The position numbers were made by a program, and so were the translations under genes. Below, piece after piece: positions 35,603-42,937 of a stretch of 53,343 nucleotides of DNA (position 1 is the stretch's first letter; each line of letters begins with the position of its first letter). This DNA comes from Moraxella bovoculi 237 (GTDB lineage Bacteria > Pseudomonadota > Gammaproteobacteria > Pseudomonadales > Moraxellaceae), in assembly GCF_000696305.2 (NCBI RefSeq), contig NZ_AOMT01000010.1, forward strand, positions 3 through 53,345. The letters are read 5' to 3'. Below the pieces are notes generated by a model that had not been told where the DNA came from, did no database searches, and worked only from the letters and a program-made list of their open reading frames with translations.

Positions 35603-35615
35603 TACTTCTAAAGTA
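35603..35615. promoter_or_regulatory. NarL-like 13-bp element upstream of moaA
   Basis: TACTTCTAAAGTA begins with a perfect NarL heptamer (TACYYMT) and is an imperfect palindrome TAC-N7-GTA. Closely similar 13-mers precede both narK genes. It lies 4 bp after the FNR-type box. Confidence 0.45.
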
Positions 35616-35708
35616 GTATGCCACGCCCTATTAGATGGATGACGATTGCTGTTTGTTTTGTTAGACTTAGATTACACCCATAGCCGAGGCAACGCCCAGC
35701 CGATTAAC

Positions 35709-36761
35709 ATGAAAACGTCCGTCCCCACCTACCACGCCAAAGCCCCCTTTGCTGACATGGGCGGGCAAGGCTCACACACCCAGCTTACCCCCACCCCACT
35801 TGTGGACGGATTTAACAGACAGCTGACCTACCTACGCCTATCCGTTACTGACTTTTGTAACTTTCGCTGTGATTACTGCTTGCCGAACGGCTATCAAGGC
35901 AAACGAGCGGATGACGAGCTGACACTTGCCGAGATTGACACGCTTTTTGACGGCTTTGTCAGTCTTGGTACAAAAAAATTACGTCTGACAGGCGGAGAGC
36001 CGTCCGTTCGTCGTGATTTGGCGGACATCATCGCCCTTGCCAAACAGCATGGCATTGCCAAAATCGCCATCTCATCAAACGGCTACAAACTTGCCAAACA
36101 CCTACCCTCTTGGCAAAACGCTGGGCTGAATCAATTAAATCTTAGTATTGACAGTTTTGATAAAGACATATTCAAAAAAATCACAGGCTTTGACATATTG
36201 CCCACGCTATTAAATGATGTGGATAAATTATTGCAAACGACCGACATTAAATTAAAAATGAACGGTATTTTAATGCACGATACCGCTTATGATAATTTAT
36301 TATCCGCCCTTGATTTTGTCAAAGAGCGTCCTGTTACTTATCGCTTTATTGAATTTATGCAAACCAGTGATAATGCCGATTTGTTTTTTGCTCAAAATCA
36401 AACCGCCCAGTTTATCAAGGACTACCTTGTTACACATGGCTGGCAACCCAAGCCTAAAGCCCAAGACGATGGACCTGCTATTGAATATATCCACCCTGAT
36501 TATGCAGGCAGTATTGGCATTATTGAGCCGTATGCCAAAAACTTTTGTGATAGTTGCAATCGCTTAAGAGTCAGCAGTCTTGGCAAAGTGCATTTGTGCT
36601 TATTTGATTCTCAAAATTATGACATTCGCCCTTATCTTACCACACAAGATAAAAAAGGGCTAATGACAGCACTAAAAGGCTTAATGCCAATTAAACCTGA
36701 ACACCATTATTTAGACAGTCATAGCGGTATTATGAATAATTTATCGCTGGTGGGTGGTTAG
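35709..36761 (+). CDS. moaA: GTP 3',8-cyclase (molybdenum cofactor step 1)
   Basis: Radical-SAM enzyme that, with MoaC, converts GTP to cyclic pyranopterin monophosphate. The N-terminal cluster motif is CNFRCDYC in SVTDFCNFRCDYCLPNGY. The C-terminal second [4Fe-4S] site is FCDSCNRLRVSSLG plus a later Cys in VHLCLF. The protein ends in the double glycine (SLVGG) required for catalysis. From the ATG at 35709 it has 350 residues, about 20 more than usual at the N-terminus; no good ribosome site marks the start, so 35709 is tentative. It is first in the Moco cluster. Confidence 0.95.
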   Translation: MKTSVPTYHAKAPFADMGGQGSHTQLTPTPLVDGFNRQLTYLRLSVTDFCNFRCDYCLPNGYQGKRADDELTLAEIDTLFDGFVSLGTKKLRLTGGEPSVRRDLADIIALAKQHGIAKIAISSNGYKLAKHLPSWQNAGLNQLNLSIDSFDKDIFKKITGFDILPTLLNDVDKLLQTTDIKLKMNGILMHDTAYDNLLSALDFVKERPVTYRFIEFMQTSDNADLFFAQNQTAQFIKDYLVTHGWQPKPKAQDDGPAIEYIHPDYAGSIGIIEPYAKNFCDSCNRLRVSSLGKVHLCLFDSQNYDIRPYLTTQDKKGLMTALKGLMPIKPEHHYLDSHSGIMNNLSLVGG

Positions 36762-36809
36762 TTATATCTTATGATATGATATGGCTTTTAGTGCATTAGG
36801 TGTTCAATC

Positions 36810-37511
36810 ATGACCGCAGAGACAATCACACAAGCAGATGATTTGCCCAGACTTATCGGCACATTAACCGATGTACGAGCAGGCAAGGTAGAGCCGTTCG
36901 TGCGTGGCGTGAGTGCCATTAACAAAATAGCGATTGACGGTAGCATGACGGTAAATCTGCTGGGTCTGTCCGAGGATGAGCAGGCAGAACATAAATTTCA
37001 CGGCGGACACCTAAAAGCCCTGCATCAAATGCCCATCACGACCTATGACGCCATCAATCAAGAATTTAATTTGAACGCGCCCATCGGTTCATTGGGCGAG
37101 AACCTAACCGTGATGACAGCAGGCGAGCCGATGTGCGAGGATAATGTCTGCATTGGCGACATTTATCAGTTTGGCGAGGGCGATGACAGCGTACAGGTGC
37201 GTCTGATACAGCCACGTCGCCCCTGCTATAAGATTAATGATAAGCTTGGCAACGCAGGCGTGTCCTATTTCGTGGCACGAGAGGGCATTGCAGGGTGGTA
37301 TTATCAGGTGGTGCGAACTGGGGTGCTTCATGCGGACATGCCTGTTTATCTTATTAATCGCCCTTATCCTTTTGCTAATTTGACAGCGTTATGGTCATTG
37401 ATTAACCAAAAATCTGGCATTGAGACACAGACGGCGGATAAATGGCTTGGTATTGACTGTCTAGAAATCAGCTGGAAAAAGAAAATCCACGACAAACGTA
37501 AAACTCATTGA
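36810..37511 (+). CDS. MOSC-domain protein, YiiM-type
   Basis: A 233-residue MOSC protein. HKFHGGHLKALHQ resembles the HGGxxKA motif, GSLGENLTV and the conserved Cys of QPRRPCYKIN follow, and a C-terminal helical domain of about 60 residues (NLTALWSLINQ) completes the YiiM layout. E. coli YiiM uses Moco to reduce N-hydroxylated bases such as 6-hydroxylaminopurine. Position between moaA and moaB suggests it is either a Moco client or helps in Moco handling. The family call is sound; the role here is inferred. Confidence 0.85.
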   Translation: MTAETITQADDLPRLIGTLTDVRAGKVEPFVRGVSAINKIAIDGSMTVNLLGLSEDEQAEHKFHGGHLKALHQMPITTYDAINQEFNLNAPIGSLGENLTVMTAGEPMCEDNVCIGDIYQFGEGDDSVQVRLIQPRRPCYKINDKLGNAGVSYFVAREGIAGWYYQVVRTGVLHADMPVYLINRPYPFANLTALWSLINQKSGIETQTADKWLGIDCLEISWKKKIHDKRKTH

Positions 37512-37545
37512 TACTTTATTTATTTTAATTTACAAGGGCAATCCT

Positions 37546-38112
37546 ATGTGCAAACTTTGCAATAACCCCAATCACATCGCCCCGCCAAAAGCGGACAAGC
37601 CATTTATTCCGCTCAACATCGCTGTGCTGACCGTCTCCGACACTCGCACGCTGGACGAAGACACATCAGGGCAATATCTGGCAGACAGTATCGTCAAAGC
37701 AGGGCATACGCTCATCAACCGCAAACTCACAACAGATGACATCTACCAAATCCGTGCCGTGATGAGTGCGTGGATTGCTGACCCCAATGTTCATGCCGTC
37801 ATCAGTACGGGCGGTACGGGCTTTTATCATCGGGACAATATGCCAGAGGCGGTGTCGGTGCTGTTCGACAAAGAAGTGGCAGGCTTTGGCGAGATGTTTC
37901 GCCTGCTCTCCAAAGATGACATCGGCATATCCACCTTGCAATCTCGGGCGGTGGCAGGTATGGCGAACAGCACGGCAATTTTTTGCTTGCCGGGTTCGAC
38001 AGGGGCGTGCCGTACGGGCTGGGAGGGTATTTTGTTAGAACAGCTTGATAACCGCACACGCCCATGCAACTTTGTGCCACATCTTATGCGTCAAAATCCC
38101 ATGCACGGCTAA
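37546..38112 (+). CDS. moaB: Molybdenum cofactor biosynthesis protein MoaB
   Basis: A 188-residue molybdopterin-adenylating-fold protein (MoaB/Mog family). NIAVLTVSDTRTLDEDTSGQ opens the domain and VISTGGTGFYHRDNMPEAV carries the GGTG motif; LPGSTGACRTGWEGIL is near the C-terminus. MoaB-type proteins can adenylate molybdopterin before Mo insertion. An extra N-terminal segment MCKLCNNPNHIAPP contains a CxxC and a nearby His, unlike E. coli MoaB. Confidence 0.92.
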   Translation: MCKLCNNPNHIAPPKADKPFIPLNIAVLTVSDTRTLDEDTSGQYLADSIVKAGHTLINRKLTTDDIYQIRAVMSAWIADPNVHAVISTGGTGFYHRDNMPEAVSVLFDKEVAGFGEMFRLLSKDDIGISTLQSRAVAGMANSTAIFCLPGSTGACRTGWEGILLEQLDNRTRPCNFVPHLMRQNPMHG

Positions 38113-38115
38113 ACG

Positions 38116-38820
38116 ATGGGCAAAGCCATGAGTGTGATTGGTCTATTGATTTTGGCAGGGGGTAATTCTCGCCGTATGGGGTCGCCCAAGGCGTTGTTGC
38201 CCTTGCCAACTCATCAAACATTGCTCGACTTTCACATCAATAATGCCAATATGTTAAATCTGCCAATATTACTTGGTGATAATGACAAGGGTCTTTTGGA
38301 TAAATCTTTTTTTAAAAACGCCAATCCAATCGATTCATCGCTCATTGTGATTGATGACTATATCAAAAATGCAGGGGCGTTATCGTGTCTTTTATCGGCT
38401 TTTCATTATTGTCAAACTCATTTTGTTAATCAAGATGAAACAACGGACAATAATTTATCCGATAAATTTTTGATGGTAATTAGCTGTGATAATTTGATTG
38501 ATGTTAGCCAAATTTTTAATTTATTAAAAAAGTCTAATTTAAAAAATCATCAGGGGGCATATTTAAAAGACACATCGGGCGATAAAGATTATCCGTTATT
38601 AGGCTGTTATTCGTTGTCTTTATATGATGAATTAAAAATATATTTGGATAAGGGCGGGCGGTCTGTGATGAAATTTTTAAAGGATAAAGATATTTGCCAA
38701 ATACCCATGCCACTATCCACGCCAACTGATTGGCGAAATCTTGCCAATTTTAATACGCCCGATGAATTTAAATTGGCATTGTCGTATTTTAAAAACAACC
38801 CACAAAAAGAGCAATCATGA
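38116..38820 (+). CDS. mobA: Molybdenum cofactor guanylyltransferase (MobA-like)
   Basis: Attaches GMP to Moco to form the guanine dinucleotide cofactor used by DMSO-reductase family enzymes, including nitrate reductase. The nucleotidyltransferase signature LILAGGNSRRMGSPKALL is clear. The usual acidic metal site is in VISCDNLIDV, and PLLGCYS and KGGRSVMKFL follow. The 234-residue protein is divergent and much more AT-rich (Lys, Asn, Leu) than its neighbours. An alternative ATG at 38128 is equally possible. It overlaps moaC by 4 bp (ATGA). Confidence 0.88.
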   Translation: MGKAMSVIGLLILAGGNSRRMGSPKALLPLPTHQTLLDFHINNANMLNLPILLGDNDKGLLDKSFFKNANPIDSSLIVIDDYIKNAGALSCLLSAFHYCQTHFVNQDETTDNNLSDKFLMVISCDNLIDVSQIFNLLKKSNLKNHQGAYLKDTSGDKDYPLLGCYSLSLYDELKIYLDKGGRSVMKFLKDKDICQIPMPLSTPTDWRNLANFNTPDEFKLALSYFKNNPQKEQS

Positions 38821-39290
38821 ACCTTACCCATTTAGACAAAGACGGCAACATCACCATGGTGGACGTGGGCGACAAACTCGCCACCGCACGCACCGCGAGT
38901 GCACAGGGCAAGGTGGTGTTCGCCCCTGACGTGTACCGCCACATCAAAGACACAGACGGCATGACCAAAAAGGGCAGTATCATTCAGACCGCCCACATTG
39001 CAGGGATTATGGCAGGCAAAAAAACACATGAGCTGATACCCTTATGCCACGCCTTGCCCCTTGACACCATCAAGATGAGCTTTCGTTATGCTGATGATGA
39101 GTGTGCCATCGTGGTGGGGGCGACCGCCAAAGTTACCCATAAGACAGGCGTTGAAATGGAAGCCCTGACCGCCGTGTCGGTGGCGTGCCTTACCATCTAT
39201 GACATGACCAAGGCAATCAGCCATGACATCATGATAACTGATATTCATCTTATCCAAAAAACAGGGGGGAAATCCGATTATGACAAATAA
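38817..39290 (+). CDS. moaC: Cyclic pyranopterin monophosphate synthase
   Basis: Second half-reaction of cPMP formation after MoaA. The 157-residue protein shows MVDVGDKLATARTA, AHIAGIMAGKKTHELIPLCH (the conserved His and Cys region), EMEALTAVSVACLTIYDM, and the final KxGGKS (QKTGGKSDYDK). The ATG overlaps the mobA stop, and moaD starts 11 bp before the moaC stop, implying coupled translation. Confidence 0.97.
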   Translation: MNLTHLDKDGNITMVDVGDKLATARTASAQGKVVFAPDVYRHIKDTDGMTKKGSIIQTAHIAGIMAGKKTHELIPLCHALPLDTIKMSFRYADDECAIVVGATAKVTHKTGVEMEALTAVSVACLTIYDMTKAISHDIMITDIHLIQKTGGKSDYDK

Positions 39291-39549
39291 CAATCAAACG
39301 CTTGATACGATAAGCCTTACTGTGCTGTACTTTGCCAGCCTTGCCGAGCAGGCAGGTAAGGATAGCGAGACTGTGCAGACTGATAGTGATGATTTGGCGA
39401 TGATTTATGCCAAATTGTCCGCCAAATACGGCTTTTATTTGCCCCAAGACAAAGTGGCGGTTGCCATCAATCACGAGTTTGGCAGTTGGGGTGATAAGGT
39501 CTCATCAGGCGATACGATTGCCTTTATTCCACCTGTGGCAGGGGGCTGA
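39280..39549 (+). CDS. moaD: Molybdopterin synthase small subunit (sulfur carrier)
   Basis: An 89-residue ubiquitin-fold protein ending in the thiocarboxylate-forming GG (PPVAGG). It has TVLYFASLAEQAGKDSE, then LSAKYGF, KVAVAINHEF and SGDTIAFIPPVAGG as in MoaD. It overlaps moaC by 11 bp and is immediately followed by moaE. Confidence 0.96.
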   Translation: MTNNNQTLDTISLTVLYFASLAEQAGKDSETVQTDSDDLAMIYAKLSAKYGFYLPQDKVAVAINHEFGSWGDKVSSGDTIAFIPPVAGG

Positions 39550-39550
39550 T

Positions 39551-40039
39551 ATGAAAACGGTTCATGATAATGCGTTAATCACAAGCCTGCCCAAGGATGA
39601 AGCCTATGAGCTTGCCCGAGTGGACGGTTTTGCTTTGTCGGATTGCCTCATTGATGATAGATTGTTAAAATCGTATCTACTAAATGACACGGCAGGGGCG
39701 CTCGTCACGTTTGAGGGGTGGGTGCGTAACCATAATAATAAGCGAGCGGTGAGCCGTCTGACTTATTATGGCTATGAACAGCTTGCCATCAATCATGGGG
39801 CGAAGCTCATCCGCGAAGCCAAAGCCAAGTTTGACATCACACACGCTGTCGCCATTCATCGCCTTGGCGAGCTTGGCATTGGCGATATGGCGGTGTGGGT
39901 TGGGGTGTGTGCGTCTCATCGTACGCCTGCATTTGATGCCTGCGAGTGGCTACTGAACGCCATCAAAGCCGACATTCCTGTGTGGAAGCAGGAATTTTAT
40001 GATGACGACAGCAGTTTGTGGTTGTCTAATAATGGCTAG
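39551..40039 (+). CDS. moaE: Molybdopterin synthase catalytic subunit
   Basis: Dimeric catalytic subunit that adds dithiolene sulfur from MoaD to cPMP. The 162-residue protein shows ALVTFEGWVRNHN, LTYYGYEQLAIN, HRLGELGIGDMAVWV, HRTPAFDACEW, and the catalytic-lysine region AIKADIPVWKQEFY. A longer in-frame reading begins inside moaD; the ATG at 39551, one base after moaD, gives the family N-terminus. Confidence 0.96.
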   Translation: MKTVHDNALITSLPKDEAYELARVDGFALSDCLIDDRLLKSYLLNDTAGALVTFEGWVRNHNNKRAVSRLTYYGYEQLAINHGAKLIREAKAKFDITHAVAIHRLGELGIGDMAVWVGVCASHRTPAFDACEWLLNAIKADIPVWKQEFYDDDSSLWLSNNG

Positions 40040-40056
40040 GGGTAGTTGGGGTGAAT

Positions 40057-40818
40057 ATGACAAAATTTAGCCTAATGGCGTGTGGCATGCTACTTTTGAC
40101 AGCTTGCCACGATGATAACAATGCCACACCTGCCTCAGCTGATACCATCATGCTCTACGCCGCCATTAGTGTGAGCGATGTGATGAATGAGCTTATCAAA
40201 GATTATGAAACCGCCCATCAAACCAAAGTCAACGTCTCTTATGCGGGGTCATCAACCCTAGCCAAGCAGATTGAGCAGGGAGCAGGGGCGGATATCTTTG
40301 TATCGGCAGATATGGATTGGGCGGAATATCTTGTTAAAGCCGACAAAGCACAAGCAAGTACACCACTCCTAAACAACCGCCTTGTGCTTATCTATCCCAA
40401 AAATATGCCCATCACAATCGACATGACCGCACAGACATTGGATGGGCAGTTTGATGGCAAGCTCTGCACAGGGCAGACCGACAGTGTACCTGCGGGCAAA
40501 TACGCCAAGCAAGCCCTAACCGCCAAAAACTGGTGGCAAGGCATACAAGGCAGATTGGTGGAGACGGCAGATGTACGCACCGCCCTAAACTTTGTTGCTC
40601 GGGGCGAATGCGTGCTTGGGATTGTCTATGCCACCGATGCCAAGATGAGCGATGAGGTGGGCATTGCTGGCGAATTTGCCACAACCGACCACGCACCCAT
40701 CGTCTATCCTGTGGTGCAACTTACCCAAAGTGCCAACGCCCATGCCTTTTATGACTACCTACAAAGCGACACCGCCAAAACGGTGTATCAAAAATACGGC
40801 TTTGGTGTGGTAGAATAG
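40057..40818 (+). CDS. modA: Molybdate-binding periplasmic protein
   Basis: Substrate-binding subunit of the ModABC molybdate ABC transporter. It has a lipoprotein-type signal (FSLMACGMLLLTAC), so it is probably membrane-anchored. Ligand-binding segments are YAAISVSDVMNE, YAGSSTLAKQIEQGAGADIFVS, CTGQTDSVPAGKYA and GECVLGIVYATDA. A GTG six bases upstream (40051) is also in frame; the ATG at 40057 follows TTGGGG at a better distance. About 253 residues. modB follows. Confidence 0.94.
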   Translation: MTKFSLMACGMLLLTACHDDNNATPASADTIMLYAAISVSDVMNELIKDYETAHQTKVNVSYAGSSTLAKQIEQGAGADIFVSADMDWAEYLVKADKAQASTPLLNNRLVLIYPKNMPITIDMTAQTLDGQFDGKLCTGQTDSVPAGKYAKQALTAKNWWQGIQGRLVETADVRTALNFVARGECVLGIVYATDAKMSDEVGIAGEFATTDHAPIVYPVVQLTQSANAHAFYDYLQSDTAKTVYQKYGFGVVE

Positions 40819-40843
40819 AGCCTTTGATTAACCGCCATTATCC

Positions 40844-41527
40844 ATGCTAACCCCTGATGAAATCGCCATTTTGACCTTATCATTCAAGGTTGCTTTTTGT
40901 TGTTTGCTTATCAACATCGTGCCTGCCGTATTGGTGGGCTATTGGCTTGCTCGTAAGGAATTTTGGGGTAAGTCGCTTGTTGAGACGGTAATTTTTTTGC
41001 CCCTTGTGTTGCCCCCTGTTGTGCCAGGGTATATTTTGCTTGTGCTGTTTGGCAATCAAGGGATAATTGGCAAGCACCTATCGGCTTTGGGGCTAGAATT
41101 TGCTTTTAATTGGAAAGGGGCGGTGCTGGCAAGTGCGGTGATGGGCTTTCCGCTTATGGTGCAGTCGGTACGCCTTGCCATGCAGATGGTGGATAGGCGA
41201 CTTGAAATGACCGCTCGCACGCTTGGGGCGTCTGATGTGGCGGTATTTTTTGGGATAACGCTGCCCCTTGCGTGGGGCGGGATTTTGGTGGGGGCAATAC
41301 TGTCCTTTTGTCGCAGTCTTGGCGAATTTGGGGCGACCATCACCTTTGTGGGCAATGTGGCAGGCGAGACTCGCACGTTGCCCCTTGCCATTTATGGCCT
41401 ACTCCAGCAAGCCGATAGCGACCATGCCATCATGCGACTTTTGATTTTGTCGGTGGCGGTGGCGTTTTGTGCGTTGTGGTTTTCGCAGTGGTACATCCGC
41501 CATCAGTCCGCCAAATTACAAGGATAA
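40844..41527 (+). CDS. modB: Molybdate ABC transporter permease
   Basis: A 227-residue inner-membrane permease with about five helices. The ABC-contact EAA-type loop is ARTLGASDVAVFFGITLPLAWGG-like, and GRSLGEFGATITFVG plus AGETRTLPLAIYGLLQ near the C-terminus are typical of ModB. It lies between modA and modC, with 3 bp to modC. Confidence 0.96.
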   Translation: MLTPDEIAILTLSFKVAFCCLLINIVPAVLVGYWLARKEFWGKSLVETVIFLPLVLPPVVPGYILLVLFGNQGIIGKHLSALGLEFAFNWKGAVLASAVMGFPLMVQSVRLAMQMVDRRLEMTARTLGASDVAVFFGITLPLAWGGILVGAILSFCRSLGEFGATITFVGNVAGETRTLPLAIYGLLQQADSDHAIMRLLILSVAVAFCALWFSQWYIRHQSAKLQG

Positions 41528-41530
41528 GCC

Positions 41531-42142
41531 ATGTTTGATTGTCAATTTCGCCTAAGCCTTGGTAAAAAAATGCTTGATATCCACCTTGTCAAATCCGCCC
41601 CTGTGGTGGGTATTTTTGGACGGTCGGGAGCGGGCAAAAGTAGCATTTTGCACGCTTTGGCAGGGATTATCACGCCCACAGAGGGATATATTATCATTGA
41701 TGGGCAGGTGTGGTTTGATGATAAGACCAATCTGTCACCCCAAAGTCGGCGTGTGGGGCTTGTCTTTCAAGATGCCCAGCTGTTTCCGCATAAATCGGTC
41801 ATGGATAATCTGCTGTTTGGCTACAACAACATCACGCCAAGTGATAGGCGATTTAACCCTGATGAGATTATTGAATTACTAAAACTTGATACCCTAACCC
41901 ACCGCCACCCAAAAAACCTATCAGGAGGTGAAAAACAACGTGTCGCCTTGGGGCGTGCGTTGCTATACTCGCCAAAGCTCCTGTTACTCGATGAGCCATT
42001 ATCCGCCTTAGACCGTGAGCATAAGGATGAGATTTTACCGTTTTTTGAACATATTCGTGATACGCTGGCTATCCCTATGCTGTACGTTAGCCACGACAAA
42101 AGCGAGATTGAGCGATTGACAGATGAGATGCTTTATTTATAA
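41531..42142 (+). CDS. modC: Molybdate ABC transporter ATPase, short form
   Basis: ATP-binding subunit of ModABC. Walker A is GRSGAGKSS near residue 30, the signature is NLSGGEKQRVALGRALL, Walker B is KLLLLDEPLSALD, and the H-loop is LYVSHDKSE. The protein stops at 203 residues right after the ATPase domain. E. coli ModC is about 350 residues and carries a C-terminal molybdate-binding MOP/TOBE domain, which is missing here. The frame ends normally with no following frameshifted remnant, since the convergent carbonic anhydrase gene ends 14 bp on. Confidence 0.94.
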   Translation: MFDCQFRLSLGKKMLDIHLVKSAPVVGIFGRSGAGKSSILHALAGIITPTEGYIIIDGQVWFDDKTNLSPQSRRVGLVFQDAQLFPHKSVMDNLLFGYNNITPSDRRFNPDEIIELLKLDTLTHRHPKNLSGGEKQRVALGRALLYSPKLLLLDEPLSALDREHKDEILPFFEHIRDTLAIPMLYVSHDKSEIERLTDEMLYL

Positions 42143-42155
42143 AAGTTTTGGTCAA

Positions 42156-42779
42156 TTACATCTCATACACAAACGCATCTGCCAGTTTATCAAAGCCATT
42201 GACGCTGACCTTCAGGTCATGAATCAGCCCATCTTCTAGCCCATAAATCCAGCCGTGTACGGACAATTTTTGTCCCCTGTGCCATGCGTTTTGGACGATG
42301 GTGGTGTGGCAGACGTTGGTAACTTGGCGTTTGACATTGAGCTCACAGAGCAGGTCAGTCTGTCCATCAAGGGTAAGATTGGTAAATTTATCCAAATACT
42401 GATAATGAATGCCTTTGAGTGAGCGTAGCCAATTGTCAATCAGCCCAAACTCTTGGTGCGACAGTGCTGACCGCACCCCACCACAGCCATAATGCCCACA
42501 GACGATGATGTGTTCAACCTTTAGCATATCCACCGCATATTGTAGGGCGGATAGTAGATTCATGTCGGTGGCGACGACCATGTTCGCCACGTTGCGATGG
42601 ACAAACAGCTCCCCTGGCATCAGTCCCACCACTTCATTGGCAGGCACGCGACTGTCAGAACAGCCAATCCAAAAATACTTGGGCGACTGCTGGCGGGCAA
42701 GGCGTGGAAAATAATCAGGGTCTCGGGCAGACAGACTCTCTGCCCAGAAACGGTTGGATTCTAATAGGTCGGATAGCAT
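42156..42779 (-). CDS. can: Beta-class carbonic anhydrase
   Basis: Cytosolic zinc enzyme that interconverts CO2 and bicarbonate. It has zinc ligands in GCSDSRVPANEVVG (Cys, with the catalytic Asp-Arg dyad) and VCGHYGCGGVRSAL (His and Cys). SVHGWIYGLEDGLI is near the end. The ATG at 42779 gives 207 residues; an upstream in-frame start adds a non-family hydrophobic piece. It sits between modC (convergent) and the Crp/Fnr gene (divergent). Confidence 0.95.
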   Translation of the reverse strand: MLSDLLESNRFWAESLSARDPDYFPRLARQQSPKYFWIGCSDSRVPANEVVGLMPGELFVHRNVANMVVATDMNLLSALQYAVDMLKVEHIIVCGHYGCGGVRSALSHQEFGLIDNWLRSLKGIHYQYLDKFTNLTLDGQTDLLCELNVKRQVTNVCHTTIVQNAWHRGQKLSVHGWIYGLEDGLIHDLKVSVNGFDKLADAFVYEM

Positions 42780-42840
42780 GATGAATACCAAATAAAGCCA
42801 AATTATGACTTTAAAATAGCACACCCGCCTAAATCTACCA

Positions 42841-42855
42841 TACCAAATACAGGTA
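42841..42855. promoter_or_regulatory. TACC-N7-GGTA inverted repeat between can and Crp/Fnr gene
   Basis: TACCAAATACAGGTA, within a larger CTACC...GGTAG repeat, lies in the 158-bp divergent region. It resembles the TAC-N7-GTA elements near moaA and the narK genes but is less similar, so it is a weak candidate for nitrate-linked control of the regulator. Confidence 0.25.
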
Positions 42856-42937
42856 GGATGGCTTAGCCAAAGGGGGTAGTTTTGGTGTGGGGATCAGCAC
42901 TTTTGGGGAATGTGGTTTTTGGGATGATTTGGCTAAG

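Larger units (their letters stand above)
35375..35708. other. 334-bp divergent regulatory region between norM and moaA
   Basis: No gene is visible. It carries an FNR-type box (35585-35598), a 13-bp TAC-N7-GTA element (35603-35615), a TATACT -10-like hexamer at 35601-35606 with TTGAAT 15 bp upstream, and a 7-bp inverted repeat GGGCGTG/CACGCCC (35560-35566 and 35622-35628) flanking both motifs. Confidence 0.55.

Noticed and set aside
35560-35628. Insertion-sequence remnant suggested by the 7-bp inverted repeat GGGCGTG/CACGCCC
   Set aside because: No target-site duplication, no transposase fragment, and the 55-bp interior holds regulatory motifs; chance or a regulatory structure is more likely.
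35616-35708. Possible Moco riboswitch in the moaA leader
   Set aside because: The leader has GC-rich pieces near the start codon, but I could not match the conserved Moco-RNA core or its helices; a covariance-model search would be decisive.
39407-39550. Longer moaE reading beginning inside moaD
   Set aside because: This N-terminal stretch is moaD read in another frame; the ATG right after moaD gives the family N-terminus.
42780-42824. Longer start for carbonic anhydrase with hydrophobic N-terminus
   Set aside because: The added piece resembles a signal sequence by chance; cytosolic beta-class enzymes begin at the conserved LSDLLESN-type segment.
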